Below are positions 36,301 to 47,649 of a stretch of DNA of 64,000 nt, piece after piece. Every line of letters starts with the position of its first letter. Position 1 is the stretch's first letter. A model generated the notes under the pieces. The model searched no databases and had not been told where the DNA came from. It worked only from the letters and a program-made list of their open reading frames with translations. The position numbers and the translations under genes were made by a program. This DNA comes from Deuterostichococcus epilithicus (Eukaryota; Chlorophyta; Trebouxiophyceae; Prasiolales; Stichococcaceae): assembly GCA_033439295.1 (NCBI GenBank), contig JAVTLE010000011.1:1860082-1924081 (forward strand), written 5' to 3'.

Positions 36301-38011
36301 GCTGGAGAAGCCATCGCCACGGGCAATGAACTTGATGGCCACGTGCTCCCCAGACCGCCTGTCGATTGCGAGCTGTACAAAGCCGGAAGACCCCCTGCAG
36401 CAGCCATTGAGACCGATGGAGTATGTTTTGGGCTTGAATGTTCAGGTTTGCAGGCCAGCCAAAAAGGCTGCAGGTACTGCAGGGATCAAAAATATGCTGA
36501 GCGTCAGCAGTCCGTGACCGTGCACTGCTGACGGCTGTACGAGCGCGTGCAAGACATGGCTGTTGGGAGGAAAGCAGCTGCAAGTTCACGTCGAGACAGA
36601 CCACCACCGCGGGCGCGATCCTACTGACGGCTGCGCGTGTCCATGGCACGCTGACTACAGCATGACAAGGACGACCAGCGACCTGTACGCTCACGCCGCA
36701 CGGCTGCACCCTCGGCAGCATCGGCGTTGACTGATGGAGATGATGACTTGATCGCACCTGTTAATGTCTCGCAGCCTGTGGTAGACGGCGTGGCCCGCCA
36801 GGGGGTCAATGGCAGTGCTGATCCCACCCGCGAACGGCGACGTCACCACTGGCCACGTCGCCTGGCGACAGCCGTCCGGCGGCACAGGCGGCTGCGAATG
36901 AGGCTGCGATGTGACCGGCTGCCGGCTGCCGCAGTGGCTGCTGCAGGACGTGCTGCTGCTGCTGAAGCTGTTTGTTGGCGAGGCCGACTGCGAGGCTGGT
37001 GCTGCCTCGCGCTGCTGGGGGCTGCTGCGGGCCATGGCACTGCAGGTGTCCGGCTCCGCCGCCGTGTGCCGCGCTGGGCTGCCGAAGCTGCTGGCCGAGA
37101 CGCTGCGATCCATGCGCTCGCTCCCGCGGGCGCTCAGGAAGAACGCCGCTTCGGAAAGCTTTTCCGACAGCTTTGCCGTCAGAGACTTCCTCCGCGTCGT
37201 CGTACTGGCGCTGCTCTTGCGTGCTGAGCTCCTGCGACCGCTGGCCGTGACGCTGGGCCGCCTGCAAAGTATACGGGCCAAGCTGCTGAGCTACATCTGG
37301 CCGGGAAAACACGCACCACGTGCAGCAGGCGGCGCAAACGCCAGCACGGCGGCGTACGAAAGGCGGATGAGACCCGACAGCATAGGCCGGACGGGCGCCG
37401 ACCCTGCCAATGTGGTCTGGGATTCGGCGACTTGGGGCTGTGACTGAAGCCAGCGTGTAAACGAGGAGCGGGAGCACGCAGGTGCGGGGCCAGCAGACCG
37501 CGGAGACACGGGCCGCACAGGTGATCCAAGACCGCCTGCTGCCCGTGAAGACCGCTTGCCGCGCGGAGCGGACGGCTCCAGATAGGCGCAGGTCTCGGGC
37601 CGGAGGTTGGCCCTGGCCCTGCCCAAAATTGTACGAAGTAACGCTGTCCGACGAGCGACGCGGCCGCCATTGTCTAGTCAGGCAAAGCAGGCCACTCTGC
37701 ACGTGACCGGGACCGGGCGGCGCTCTCCCTCCGAAGTCGACGTATGCACTGCGTGCACCCCCCAGCACGCAGCAGGTGTAAAAAGGCCTTCCCTGCCCCA
37801 GGAAGCGGAACGGCCGCATCAGGATAGCTCACCTGCTGGTGTGGGCCTCCGTCACGGCCTCCTCCCCCTCATGCGCGCTGTCGCCATGCGCCAGGATGCC
37901 TGCCGGCAGGTCTGTCATACTCGTTGGAGGGGAGTCGTCCGACACAACCTCGAACGGGCTCTTGTTGGTCTTTCGTCCTCCTAGCCGCTGCAGCATCGAG
38001 GAGTTCCCCAT
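33344..38011 (-). CDS. SNRK2: SnRK2-like Ser/Thr protein kinase G with long Ser-rich N-terminus
   Basis: Twelve exons, all in phase, give 580 residues from the ATG at 38011: 37833-38011, 36758-37261, 36286-36394, 35968-36021, 35706-35801, 35474-35575, 35279-35355, 35027-35102, 34751-34829, 34459-34568, 34108-34251, 33344-33556. About 225 residues precede the kinase domain, rich in Ser and Arg, with several RRKS/RKSS sites that could be phosphorylated. Motifs: INRGSSGFVQLA loop, VAIK, HPHIVQI, AIVMEYCNRGDL, SHAHGIANRDVK, a DFG formed across the intron at 35279 (CDFGYSKNED), GTPEYVAPE, YDGKKTDVWGAGVVLY, DHPW. The C-terminus ends in SSSEPALQSARELREMVAAA, at the SnRK2-box position. Catalytic residues are intact. 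The N-terminus MGNSSM has a Gly at position 2, so myristoylation is conceivable. A possible extra 5' exon at 38485-38725 would move the start upstream. Confidence 0.88.
36110..36184. repeat. Minisatellite in a kinase G intron
   Basis: Three and a half tandem copies of a 21-22 bp unit, CCGGTCGGTTGATCAGGGAG followed by GG. The first two copies are identical, and the third and partial fourth carry a few changes. It lies in the intron between the exon ending at 36286 and the exon starting at 36021. Confidence 0.9.
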
Positions 38012-38774
38012 TGTCAGAGCATGAATTGCGTGTGCAGGAATATGCAGGAGTCCAGGAGACCATGGCTGAACTTGTTTCCAGATCTGGGCTCGGCTCGTGT
38101 GACGAATGAAAGGGGCGGCATGAAATATTCCCGCATTTCGCAAGTGTGCTCCCCCGGGGTCTGGTCTTGAATTTTGGGCCGATTGTTGCCCTTCTGGGCC
38201 TTCTGAAAGGGGTGTCCTTCAAAGCTGAACGGCGGCCCTAAAACTGCTCACAAGTGCCCTCCAGTGTTGAGTGTGCGAGGCCCTTCTCGTTCTGAGACTG
38301 AACTTCAGCCGCTTACAGTTCTTCCAAAGAGGAGGTTCGTGACCATCTCGGCAACCACAGCATCGCAACACAGGATTACGGCTTGTGATCTTGAACAGGC
38401 ATCGGATCGAGTGCTGCGTGAACACCCGGCACAGCGCCGTATCAACAGTACAATCGGACACGCTGCTGGCAGTCATAAAATTACCTGGGTTTGGAAAGGC
38501 ATCATCCGCCACCTGCTTGGGCATGCGCCACATGCGCATAGCAGACTGGCGGTCTCCGGCTGGCTGCACCTGCGAACCTCGATTCTGATACTCAGCGTCT
38601 GACAGCTTTCGGGCCGGCCCTGCGCCGTCAGCCTCGCCCCATGCTGTCGGCATGGCGCCCTCAAGATCGCCATCTTGCAGCGGTGAGCCCGCGTCATTGT
38701 GCCTGTCAGCGCTTGCAGATCCCATGCAGCAATTCTGCGCCTCACAGCTGCCTGCGAGGCCCGTCTGTGTGCTG
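38012..38774. promoter_or_regulatory. Divergent promoter region of kinase G and EDEM-like gene
   Basis: The two genes point away from each other across 763 bp if both start at the favoured ATGs, so both promoters should lie here. Apart from the candidate exon at 38485-38725 there is no recognisable element. Confidence 0.45.
38485..38725 (-). CDS. Possible upstream 5' exon of kinase G
   Basis: An open frame from the ATG at 38725 (MGSASADRHNDAG...) runs 80 codons to a plausible donor (CCCAG|GTAATT) after DDAFPNP. It ends in phase 1 and could join the exon containing MGNSSM through a weak acceptor near 38084-38100. If real, it extends kinase G by over 100 residues and its ATG would share a CATG palindrome with an in-frame ATG of the EDEM gene. 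No similarity to the other kinases' N-termini was seen, so it may be chance. Confidence 0.3.
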
Positions 38775-41700
38775 ATGCAGGCGACCCCGGCGGCGGCCTG
38801 GCTGCTGTGCCTGCTATGCTGCGCTCATGGCGGAGCGGGGTCTGCACTGCCGGCAAATCAGACTGCCATGAGGTGAGGCACTGTCTAACAGTCGAACTTC
38901 TTACTGGTATTTGTAGAGTCCGCTGACGCCCACTGTTGCTGATGCCGCTGCTACCTCACACATGTCCTGCTCAATATCATCATTGCCTTTCTCGGCGCAA
39001 CGGTTGGAACCTGACGGCCTGCCCTCGCGTTTGAAGGGACGAGGCGCGGGAGATGTTCATGTTCGGCTACCGGGGCTACATGCGGCACGCCTTCCCGCGT
39101 GACGACCTGCGGCCGCTGAGCTGCCGGGGACACGACACTCAGGGCGGCTTTGGCAATACCCTGGTCGATTGCATGGACACACTTGTGGTGCGTGCTGCCC
39201 AGCGTGCCGCCTGTGCAGTCTCGCCTCCTTGCCCATGGCAGGGACGACACGCAAGGCGCAGTATGGCTTCCGATGTTTGCCAGCTGCCTCTCTGGCTGAA
39301 TCTGGTTGAAGGCCACAAGGCTCGCATCGCACATGCAGCAGCCGCATCCTACTCATGCACCCCTGCTGTGTTGGCCAAGAGTGTGATATGCAATTATGGC
39401 ACACAGAAGGGGTGCTGTCTTGGCAGGTCATGGGCGCGAAGCAGGAGCTGCAGACGGCCGTTGCGTGGGCCGCGCACAGCCTGAGCTTCGACGTTGACCG
39501 CCGCGTGCACGTGTTTGAACTCACCATCCGAGCCCTGGGCGGCCTGCTGTCCACGCACGCTCTGATCGACGGAAACCCGTCCCTGGTGCCCGGTGCGCAC
39601 CAGGCGCAGGCTGCAGTCACGCCCTCGTGTTCCGTCACCGAAGCCTTGTGCAATGCGTGTGCACAGCGCCGCGCGTAGGATGGGGGAAGAACACGCCTGC
39701 AGCGATTAGCCAACATGCGTTTGGTGCAGTCGGTCGTGGCTGTGTTCCAGAGGGCCCGCCAAAGCAGAGGTGAGGCGCACAGCATGCCATCCAACAACGA
39801 CACCGTTCAACTGTGACTTGTCCAGTGCTTGCAATCCGCAGGCTATGATGGGGCGCTGCTGCGCGCGGCGGTCGACCTGGCGGACCGCCTGATGCCGGCG
39901 TTCGACACGCCGACGCGCATCCCACTGTCCTGGGTCAACCTGCGGCGGGTGTGCACACCACACTGCTTCCGCAGCCCTGGCTGTTGCCTTTCTATGGCAG
40001 TCCAGCGCGATGTGCCGCAATGCATGCCTCAACAACCAGTCCAGCGCTGGGCTTGCGGCAGTGTGTTGCCGGGCGCTCGTGCTCGCACCTCCTCCAGCTG
40101 CGGCGATTGCGCCGATGCACAGGCGTCGGCGCACTGCCACTGCCATGCTGGCCGGCCGTCGCCCACTCGGCTGCTGCTCTGCTGTGCCGCCAGGGTGTGC
40201 TGAAGGGCGAGATCCGGCAAACGTGCACCGCCTGCGCCTCGACGTTGCTGCTGGAGTTCGGCTACCTGAGCCACCTGAGTGGCAACGCGAGCTACGGGCG
40301 CGCGGCGGCGGGCGCCGTGCAGGCGGTGTTCTCCATGCGCTCCTCCGCCCTGGGGCTGCCGGGCAACACCCTGGACTGCGACCGGCGGGCGTGGGTGCGC
40401 GCGGACTCCGGCGTCGGCGCCGGCGCGGACAGCTACTACGAGTACCTGCTCAAGGTGGGCAGAATGGGCCGTCAGTCCCTCCAAGGGATAACCGCAGACC
40501 CTGTGACATGCGCAGCTACCACGAGCACATCACGGACTGCTAGGCATACTGGCAAATTGTGAGCGGGCGGGGTGGTGAGCTGGCCAGGGCGGCAAGCGCG
40601 GGGCGCAATGCTGCCACGAAGCCATTGCACGACATGGCTTGGCCGCCCCTGCTCCGATGCAGGGCCAGTTCTCCACTACTGCCTGTTCTACAGTTGTGCA
40701 GGCCGGCTGCTGTCCCTACCCTGACGTGCGCCTCTGCTGTCCACACCTCCGGACGTGCGCAAGGTCTCGCGTGGAGACCCTCCCAACCCCGCACGGCGGC
40801 TGAGGCCCGCTCGGCGACAGCGCCCCCTCTCATCACACTTGCCCCTTTCCCGCAGGCGTACCTGCTGTTTGGCGACGAGGCATACCTGCGCATGTTTGCG
40901 GAGTCGTACGCTTCGGCTGCGGCGGCAATGCGGCTGGTGGGGGAGCACGCAAAGCACGGCTGGCTGGTGGATGTGCACATGGCGACCGGGCGGCTGAGCC
41001 GCGTGTGGATCTCCTCGCTGGCGGCCTTCTGGCCCGGCATGCAGGCGCTCATAGGTGGGTGAAGCATGGCAGGGGCACCGCCGGCAGTGTTGTTTGGTCC
41101 GCAGGAAGGAGCACGAAGGCTGAGCTGCGGACAGCATGACCACGAGCCTTGTGCTCGAGGTGTCAGGTGGCCAAGGTCACCACAAGCTGCTAGCGTGGTT
41201 GTCGAGACACTCCCACTGCTGCATGTGCTTGTCGTCACAGATGCGGAGCGATGTGTTTTGGACGCACAAGAAGTGAAATGCACATAGTGACGTTGTGTGA
41301 AATGCACATCGTGAAATGCACGCTACAAACATATCGCTGAAGTCGGCCGCAGCTGCTGCAGCGCTCGCCGCAAACCGCATGCCGGTGCCTGCAACCTCCA
41401 GCAACTTGCGCTGCAGGCCAGACGGAGCCCGGAAGAGTGCAGCACGGCAGCTGGATGGCGGCGTGGCGCCGCTTCGGCTGGCTGCCGGAGTTGTTCGACA
41501 TCTCCATCGCCACGCGGCACCCCCTGGAGAAGGTGGGCATGAGACAGGGGATGCTAAGTCTAAAGTTGCACTTAATCTCTTCTGAGGAGACTGGGTCCAA
41601 GGACTGCATGTGGCTCCATGCGTGCGGGACATGGCGGCCGCGGCGGGGATCCGCCAGCCGCTTAGTGCCGTCTACCCATCGTCTCATCGTCCGAAAGCTG

Positions 41701-44700
41701 TGTGAGCACAATTCAAGAACTAAAAGGGACGTGGGGTCTGTCAATTCGTCAAAGTGTCTCACCTGATGCAGTTCGTTGCTGCGCATGACCCGCCGGTTCA
41801 TGTTGCTGCAGGGCTACCCGCTGCGGCCGGAGCTCGCAGAGAGCACCTTCCTGCTGCACGCCGCCACCGGCGACCCCGCCTTTCTGGCCGCCGGCCGTGA
41901 GCTGCAGGTGCAGTTTCCGTGACTTTTCAAGGCGAGCCCTTCTGAGCACCGGCGGACGGCGCCAGAACGACAGAGGGAACCGACAGCCGCATTCCTGCAG
42001 GCCAACCTGCGTAGGCATGTCGGCAAACACGAATGTGGCATAACGCTGGAACGCAGCGCCCTGACAGGACGGTCTGCTTGACGGCAGGACACGCTGGCCA
42101 CGAAGAACAGGGCCAAGTGCGGTTACGCCAGCGTGAGCGATGTTGCCTCGGGTGCGCCACCCCTGACCCCACTGTTCTGCACGGGTGTGCTGCCGCCTCA
42201 CCTCTCGCATGGTTTCCGCCGCGCTTCGCAGCCGACCCGTGCGCCGGAACCTGGTGTCGCACCAAAGGCTGGCACCGCCATTCGAAATGCGGTGCAACAG
42301 AGCAACCGAGTGCTTGGCAAGCGACTCGCTTGCGTGGCGTTAAAGGGACTCCCCCGCGATTGTCAAAGGAGCCGTCTCAGGCCGTTGGCAACCTCGTTCT
42401 GAATGTTCAACTGCGCATTCACTCACTCGACCCTTCCCTGTCTAGCTGCCAGGCCTGCTGCTGCTTTGCACTCACTGATACGGTCAAGTCTTGCTCCTGC
42501 TGGGCTCACCACCCGCGGGACGTCGTCCGTCTCTCAGACATGATACCTTCCTTGGCAACTCAAAAGTTAGCATCCTCTTTCGGCAGGCGTGCTGGAGGAC
42601 ACGATGGAGAGCTTCTTCCTCAGCGAGACAGCAAAGTACCTGTTCCTGTTGGGCGCCAACGCGACGCAGCTGCCCGACTTTTACGTGCTGACCACGGAGG
42701 GGCACCTGCTGCCGCCGCTTCCTGCATCCGCCGCCCGCGGCGCCGGCCTCGCATCAGGTGGATATGGCCCCCGCTCACACGTCTGCCATGGCTCCAGCAC
42801 CTGCGCAGTGTCGCAGTTCATCAGTTTCGCGTAAATGTCAGCCTTGCAGGAGTGAAAGCGGGGCTTGTTCCCGAGCAAGGTTGTGCTGCTGATTCCGATT
42901 GACGGACTCATCCACAGGGCGGCCTGCTGCAAAGGGAGCGGGGGCTGCCAGGCACCACGCTAACGTCAGTAGCAGCGCTGCGGGCGCCGACAGTGTGAAT
43001 GCCAGTGACGCCAGCAGCAGCAGCGGCGGCGGCGGCGGTGCGGTCACTGCAGGGGACGACAGCTGCAATAGCAGTACAACCGGGCCGTCTGCGGCAGGCG
43101 GCCCTGCCGATGCGCCTGTTCCAGCGGCGTGCGCAGAGCTGTGCAGGCGGCAGGGCAGCGCTGAGCGGCGGGCGGCGGAGGCAGCGCTGCGGGCGGCGCT
43201 GCCGCTGCTGCAGGCGAACCCCGAGCACATGGGGCTGCTGCGGTAGGTTCGTTTGGACAAGTCGGCATCGAGAGATCTCTGTTCAGAGACCCGTAGCCTC
43301 GTACCTCCTCCGCCCTCGAGCCTGAGACACGTCTCGTCATTGGTGGCGGATACTGGGGGAGCATGTCGCTGTGTGCGCGATGATGGCAGAGGGGGCAGAT
43401 GCGTCAGCCATCATTGCAGCGGCTGGCACAATCTTTGACGGCATCTGTAAGCGCAGCATGACCCCGGCAGCCCAGCCAGCATGGGCTTCAAGGTGCCCTG
43501 TCTGCCGGGCGCTGTCATGTACCGCACCCACCCCGTCGGACACCGGCACGCCCCTGCCTCAGGAGCCAGCGCGAGCGCGGACGATGGTTTCTGTCCCAGC
43601 GATGCCAGCCTCTTGTTTCTGGTTCTTCACAGGCACCGCCGCTGCAGGGCGTGCGTGGAGGTGCAGGCGGCGCTGGCCCGCCGGGTGCAGCCCATGGCAG
43701 CAGCAGCCGCCGCCGCTGCCGCCACGCAGCAGGGCTCCTGCCCAGTGCAGCAGCCGCTCGGCGGCCAGGCGCCCGGCGGCGGAAAGCAGCAGGAGGCCCT
43801 GGAGGACAGCCGGCGCGTCGTGCGGCAGCTGCTGTGCCGGCTGCAGGTGCGCCGCAAAGCCAGCAGGAGGAGTCGTCCAGCAAACCCTGCATCTGTTAAA
43901 GAGAATTCGGTATCTTTGAAACCTCACCCTGGTGCCTCAGCAGCTTCTTGAGGGCACTGTCATGACCGGCGAATGCGCTATGTGAGTGTGGCCCGTCCGG
44001 CAGCTGCAGGCGGCAGGCAGCCAGTGCAGGTGCTCCTGGCTGCAGGAGCGACTGTGAGTGCGGCCTGTCCGGCAGGTGGCTTGCGCAGAGCAGCTGTTGG
44101 GGCCTGCCGCACAGGCTGCGCTGACTGCGGGCGGCGGGAGGCATGTCTGTACATGAGCTTGTCTGCTGATGTCGTTGCGACGGAGCAGAGCACCCGCCCC
44201 AATCCATTCTGCCCGATCCCTTCTCACTCTGGGCACGCAGGAGGACCCTGGCGCTGGCGCACAGTGCAAGGTGCTGCGCGAGGTCCAACGCGGCACCCTG
44301 CTCGCCAGCCTGCCACCCGACGGCATCATCCTCCAGGTGGCGATGCATTGGCAGCGGTGCTTTTGCACTTGCGTTGAAGCGGCACTGCTTGGGTGCTCTG
44401 CGACTGGCATGCTTCAACCAGGGCAGTGTCATCACCAAGCTCGCGGGCACTCGTTGCCTTTGCGTCTGCGCTGTAGCTGCGCCCGGGGGGGGGTGCGCGG
44501 GCAGGGGGCGGCACCAGCTGGTGCATCTGCCATGTGCTGGGAGGATGTCCGCCACACCTGCATGACGATGATTTTGCCAGGTTTCAGTTGCCGCAGATCG
44601 CTCTAGATGGCTCAAAGGACGGACAGCACATGCAGCCAATTCCCGGCCGGCAGCAAGAAGCAGAACACGGCGCGTCGCCGCTGGATGACTTTGCAAGGCT

Positions 44701-47201
44701 AGTCCGGCTGTCGGGAGGCGCCACTTTGCAAAGGTGTGGCTGAAGCTTTCTCAGGCTGTACCTCACCGCCAACAACCGTTGAGCACGTGGATGCTGCCAG
44801 TCATGAGACTTGGCAGAAGTCGCTGCGTGCGTGACAGGCGTCAGCGCCTTCACAGGCACGGCACCTGCACTGGAAATCGCCTATCTGTTCCTCTCGAAAG
44901 GGCTCGCCGAAGCAGCGGCAATTCCTCTCCCCTGCAGGCACGAGGCCTACGGCGCAAACTTCGGGCCAGGGCCAAACTTTGCCGCGGAGTGCTGGGCCGC
45001 GGCTGACGAGGCGGCAGGCCTGGACTCGCCACTGGCAGACGCTGCGGGCAAACACTGCGCCGTGTCAGGCGAGCCCACTACCACCGCGAAAGCCAGAGCA
45101 GCTGCAGCCGCATCACCGCTGCGTGACGCAACGCCAGCCAGCTTTTTGCCGTGGTTGGGGGTTTGGCCGCTCCCAAGATGCCTTTGCCGAGGCGTCGAAC
45201 CGTGTGTGTGACACCCGGCGTGTGGCCAGCAGGCCGCCTGGTGGATGCCCAGCCGCGCAGCGCGTGCGCTGAGCCGCAGCCGGTGACGCCGGCCGCCGGC
45301 GCGGGGGGCCAGGCGGCTCCAGCGGATCTCGCAGACGGCATGGCTGCGGCCGCACGCCCGGCAGAGGGCGCGGTTCTGCTCGTCGACCGGGGCGGATGCT
45401 CCTTTGTGCAGAAGGTGGGGCGTGCTGTGCGGCTCAGTACCACACGAAAACTGTGCTTCATCAGTTGAAGCTGTCACACCCTGCCTCAGGGCCGTCACGG
45501 CGGCCTGCTGGTCCTGGATTGCTGCTGGCAGCAGTGAGACCCTTTTGCAACCAACTGCCGATTTGCAGTGTAGTGCTTCTTATTCCTCCAGAATGTATCA
45601 TCGCTGATGCCCATCTTGTGCGGGAACCGACAACGCACCGTGTCACACTTGCTGGTCAAAGTTGCATCCATCTGCTCTGCAGACGCTGCGGGCGCAGGCG
45701 GCGGGCGCTGTCGCCGTGGTGGTAGTCAACAACGAGGCGGGCTCTGCGGCTGTGGAGATGGGTGGGGACGGCTCTGGCGTCGAGCCCGACATTCCCGCAG
45801 TCTCTGTGTCGGCGGACGCCGGCGCCGCCCTGAGGTGCGACATGCGGTCCAATAGCACCTGCTCATGTGAGCAAAGTGGTTCCACAGCGTCGTTGGTGCA
45901 GTGCACTCAGCGCCGGATGGGAGTTGTTTTCAACAGGACATGACCTGCCTTATCTGATGGGCAAGCACTAGTGCCATTTCAATAGACTGTCTGACCCGAC
46001 ACACTGCTGGCGGCTTGTTGCCAGCCGCAGCCAAGCGCTACGGCATGTACCCGAGTTTGGACGAACCATCCTGACTCTTACCGATTATGTGTGCCACAGG
46101 CAAGCAATGGCAGAGACCCGCGAGCCACTGACGCTCCACATCGAGCCCCATCCTGGGGCGGCAGGGGGCGACTCGCACAGCGACGATGGCCAGTGTGCCT
46201 GGGACGCCGAAGCGGCGGGCGGCGATGGCGCTGAGGAGCTGCACGGCGTCTGCGGCGCCGGCGCCTCAAGTGATGCTGACGAAGGCTCCCGGGAAGAGGG
46301 CACGGCGGGCGGTGACGAGCTGTTTGAAGCAGATGCACCGGCGGCGGGCGGTGGAGCCGTCACCGGCGGGGAAGGCCAGCAGGCGACAGACGCAGACGCT
46401 GCGGACAGAGCGGAGGCGGGCAAGGAGGGCGGTGGCGGCGCAGCTGCTGCCGCCGCNGCCGCCGCCGCGGCCGGGGCCGACAGGGTTTCAGACGCAGAAA
46501 GTGGCGCACAGCGATGGCGGCCGGCGTCGCAGCCGCAGCGGCGGCCGATGCGGCTGGAGCTGCTGATCCCGCCGCACGCACACCCCTGGGTGGGGGCGCG
46601 CATCCTGGGTGGCAACGGCGGGGAGACCGCCTTTGTGGAGCTGGCTGCTCAGGTGGATTCTGCACCTCGCCTCTCATGTAACCACCCCTGCAAAGTGCCA
46701 GCATCCAGACTCATCTCAGGTGCCAGCAGGTGCCAGCGGCTGTGTCTCTGTGGCAGCAGACCGGAGGTCTGTGTGAAGGAGCTGGCTGAATGCTGCATTC
46801 GAGCGTCTTTGCTAGGCACGGCGGGGGTAAGCGTCTTGCAACATGCAGGTGGTTTTTTTTTGGCCGAGCCCCGTCGCCAGCCTCTGACACCATCAACTCC
46901 CACACGTTGCACTCAACCCGCTATCGCTGGCATGCAGGTGGCTGCAATGCCGGAAGCGAGCTGGCAGCGGGTGGAGTCGCAGGGCAGTGACGGTTTGGCT
47001 GCAGCGCTCGCGGCGGATGCGGTAGCCGGGCCAGCGCGAAGTGGGAGCGAGGAGGGCGCGGTCGGTTTAAACGATGGCCATGTGGACGGGGACAGCGCTG
47101 CCGGAGGAGATGCGGGTGCAGAGCCAGCTGCTGATGGCGGTAGCACCTCTGAGCGCGGGAGTGCGGATGTGCCATGGAGACACCCGGGTGACGACATGTG
47201 A
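38775..47201 (+). CDS. EDEM: EDEM3-like GH47 family protein with PA domain
   Basis: ER degradation-enhancing mannosidase-like protein; the family trims mannose from misfolded glycoproteins for ER-associated degradation. A signal peptide (MQATPAAAWLLCLLCCAHGG) is followed by the GH47 domain. Exons: 38775-38872, 39037-39187, 39427-39592, 39842-39948, 40194-40454, 40856-41054, 41417-41532, 41812-41907, 42088-42151, 42587-42757, 42918-43242, several uncertain ones in 43380-45080 (one clear at 44241-44336), 45233-45414, 45683-45834, 46100-46652, 46938-47201. GH47 motifs: AREMFMFGYRGYMRHAF, NTLVDCMDTL, ADSYYEYLLK, YPLRPELAEST, METSF-like MESFFLSETAKYLFLL, LTTEGHLLPP. The Asp and second Glu of the catalytic set and the Ca-binding Thr are kept; the first Glu is Asp (FPRDDLRP). 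A protease-associated domain follows (VLLVDRGGCSFVQK, AQAAGAVAVVVVNNEAG), as in EDEM3. The C-terminal part is acidic and Ala/Gly-rich. About 1,100 residues. One ambiguous base at 46457. Confidence 0.88.
41273..41321. repeat. Short direct repeats in an EDEM intron
   Basis: GTGAAATGCACA occurs twice and GTGAAATGCAC a third time within 49 bp, with unequal spacing. It lies in the intron upstream of the exon starting at 41417. Confidence 0.85.
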
Positions 47202-47649
47202 CGTCGTCAGGAACTCGTCAGTGGTTCTGCAGCTTAGCTTTCGTGCAAGCTGCTACCGTGCATGAACTCTTTCGACGAGGTGGTATTGCCCTGACTTTCC
47301 CAAGTGTAACTCAATTGGTTACTTGTGCAACGACTTGAGGAGGAAGATTGCCGCAAAGCATGCTAACCCGAAGATCCCCCCAGGCATCTTGTGAAGTAGG
47401 TCCAGATCAGTGCAGAGCAAGCGCATTACGGAAGTCGTCAAAGCAAACCAAGTCAAACGTACATGGAAACGCTGCCGCACAGCATGTGGTTGCAACACGA
47501 CTAGGTAGCGCACTTTCCAGTGAGGCAGCACACTGCATGAGGCTGGGTGGGGCCCATCATGAAGCATAGAAACCACATGCGATCGGTCTTGTTCAGCGCC
47601 CGCAGCGGCGTCCGAGCTGCGCCGCCGCAGCGGCGGCGCGAGGTGCTGC
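47202..47649. other. Convergent 3' region of EDEM-like and telobox genes
   Basis: 448 bp between two stop codons that face each other. It carries the poly(A) signal of the EDEM gene (47305-47309). No clear minus-strand TGTAA for the telobox gene was found. Confidence 0.6.
47305..47309 (+). promoter_or_regulatory. Green-algal poly(A) signal TGTAA for the EDEM-like gene
   Basis: TGTAA, the chlorophyte polyadenylation signal, lies 104 nt after the EDEM stop codon, a normal 3' UTR distance. This supports both the gene end and the algal origin. Confidence 0.65.
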
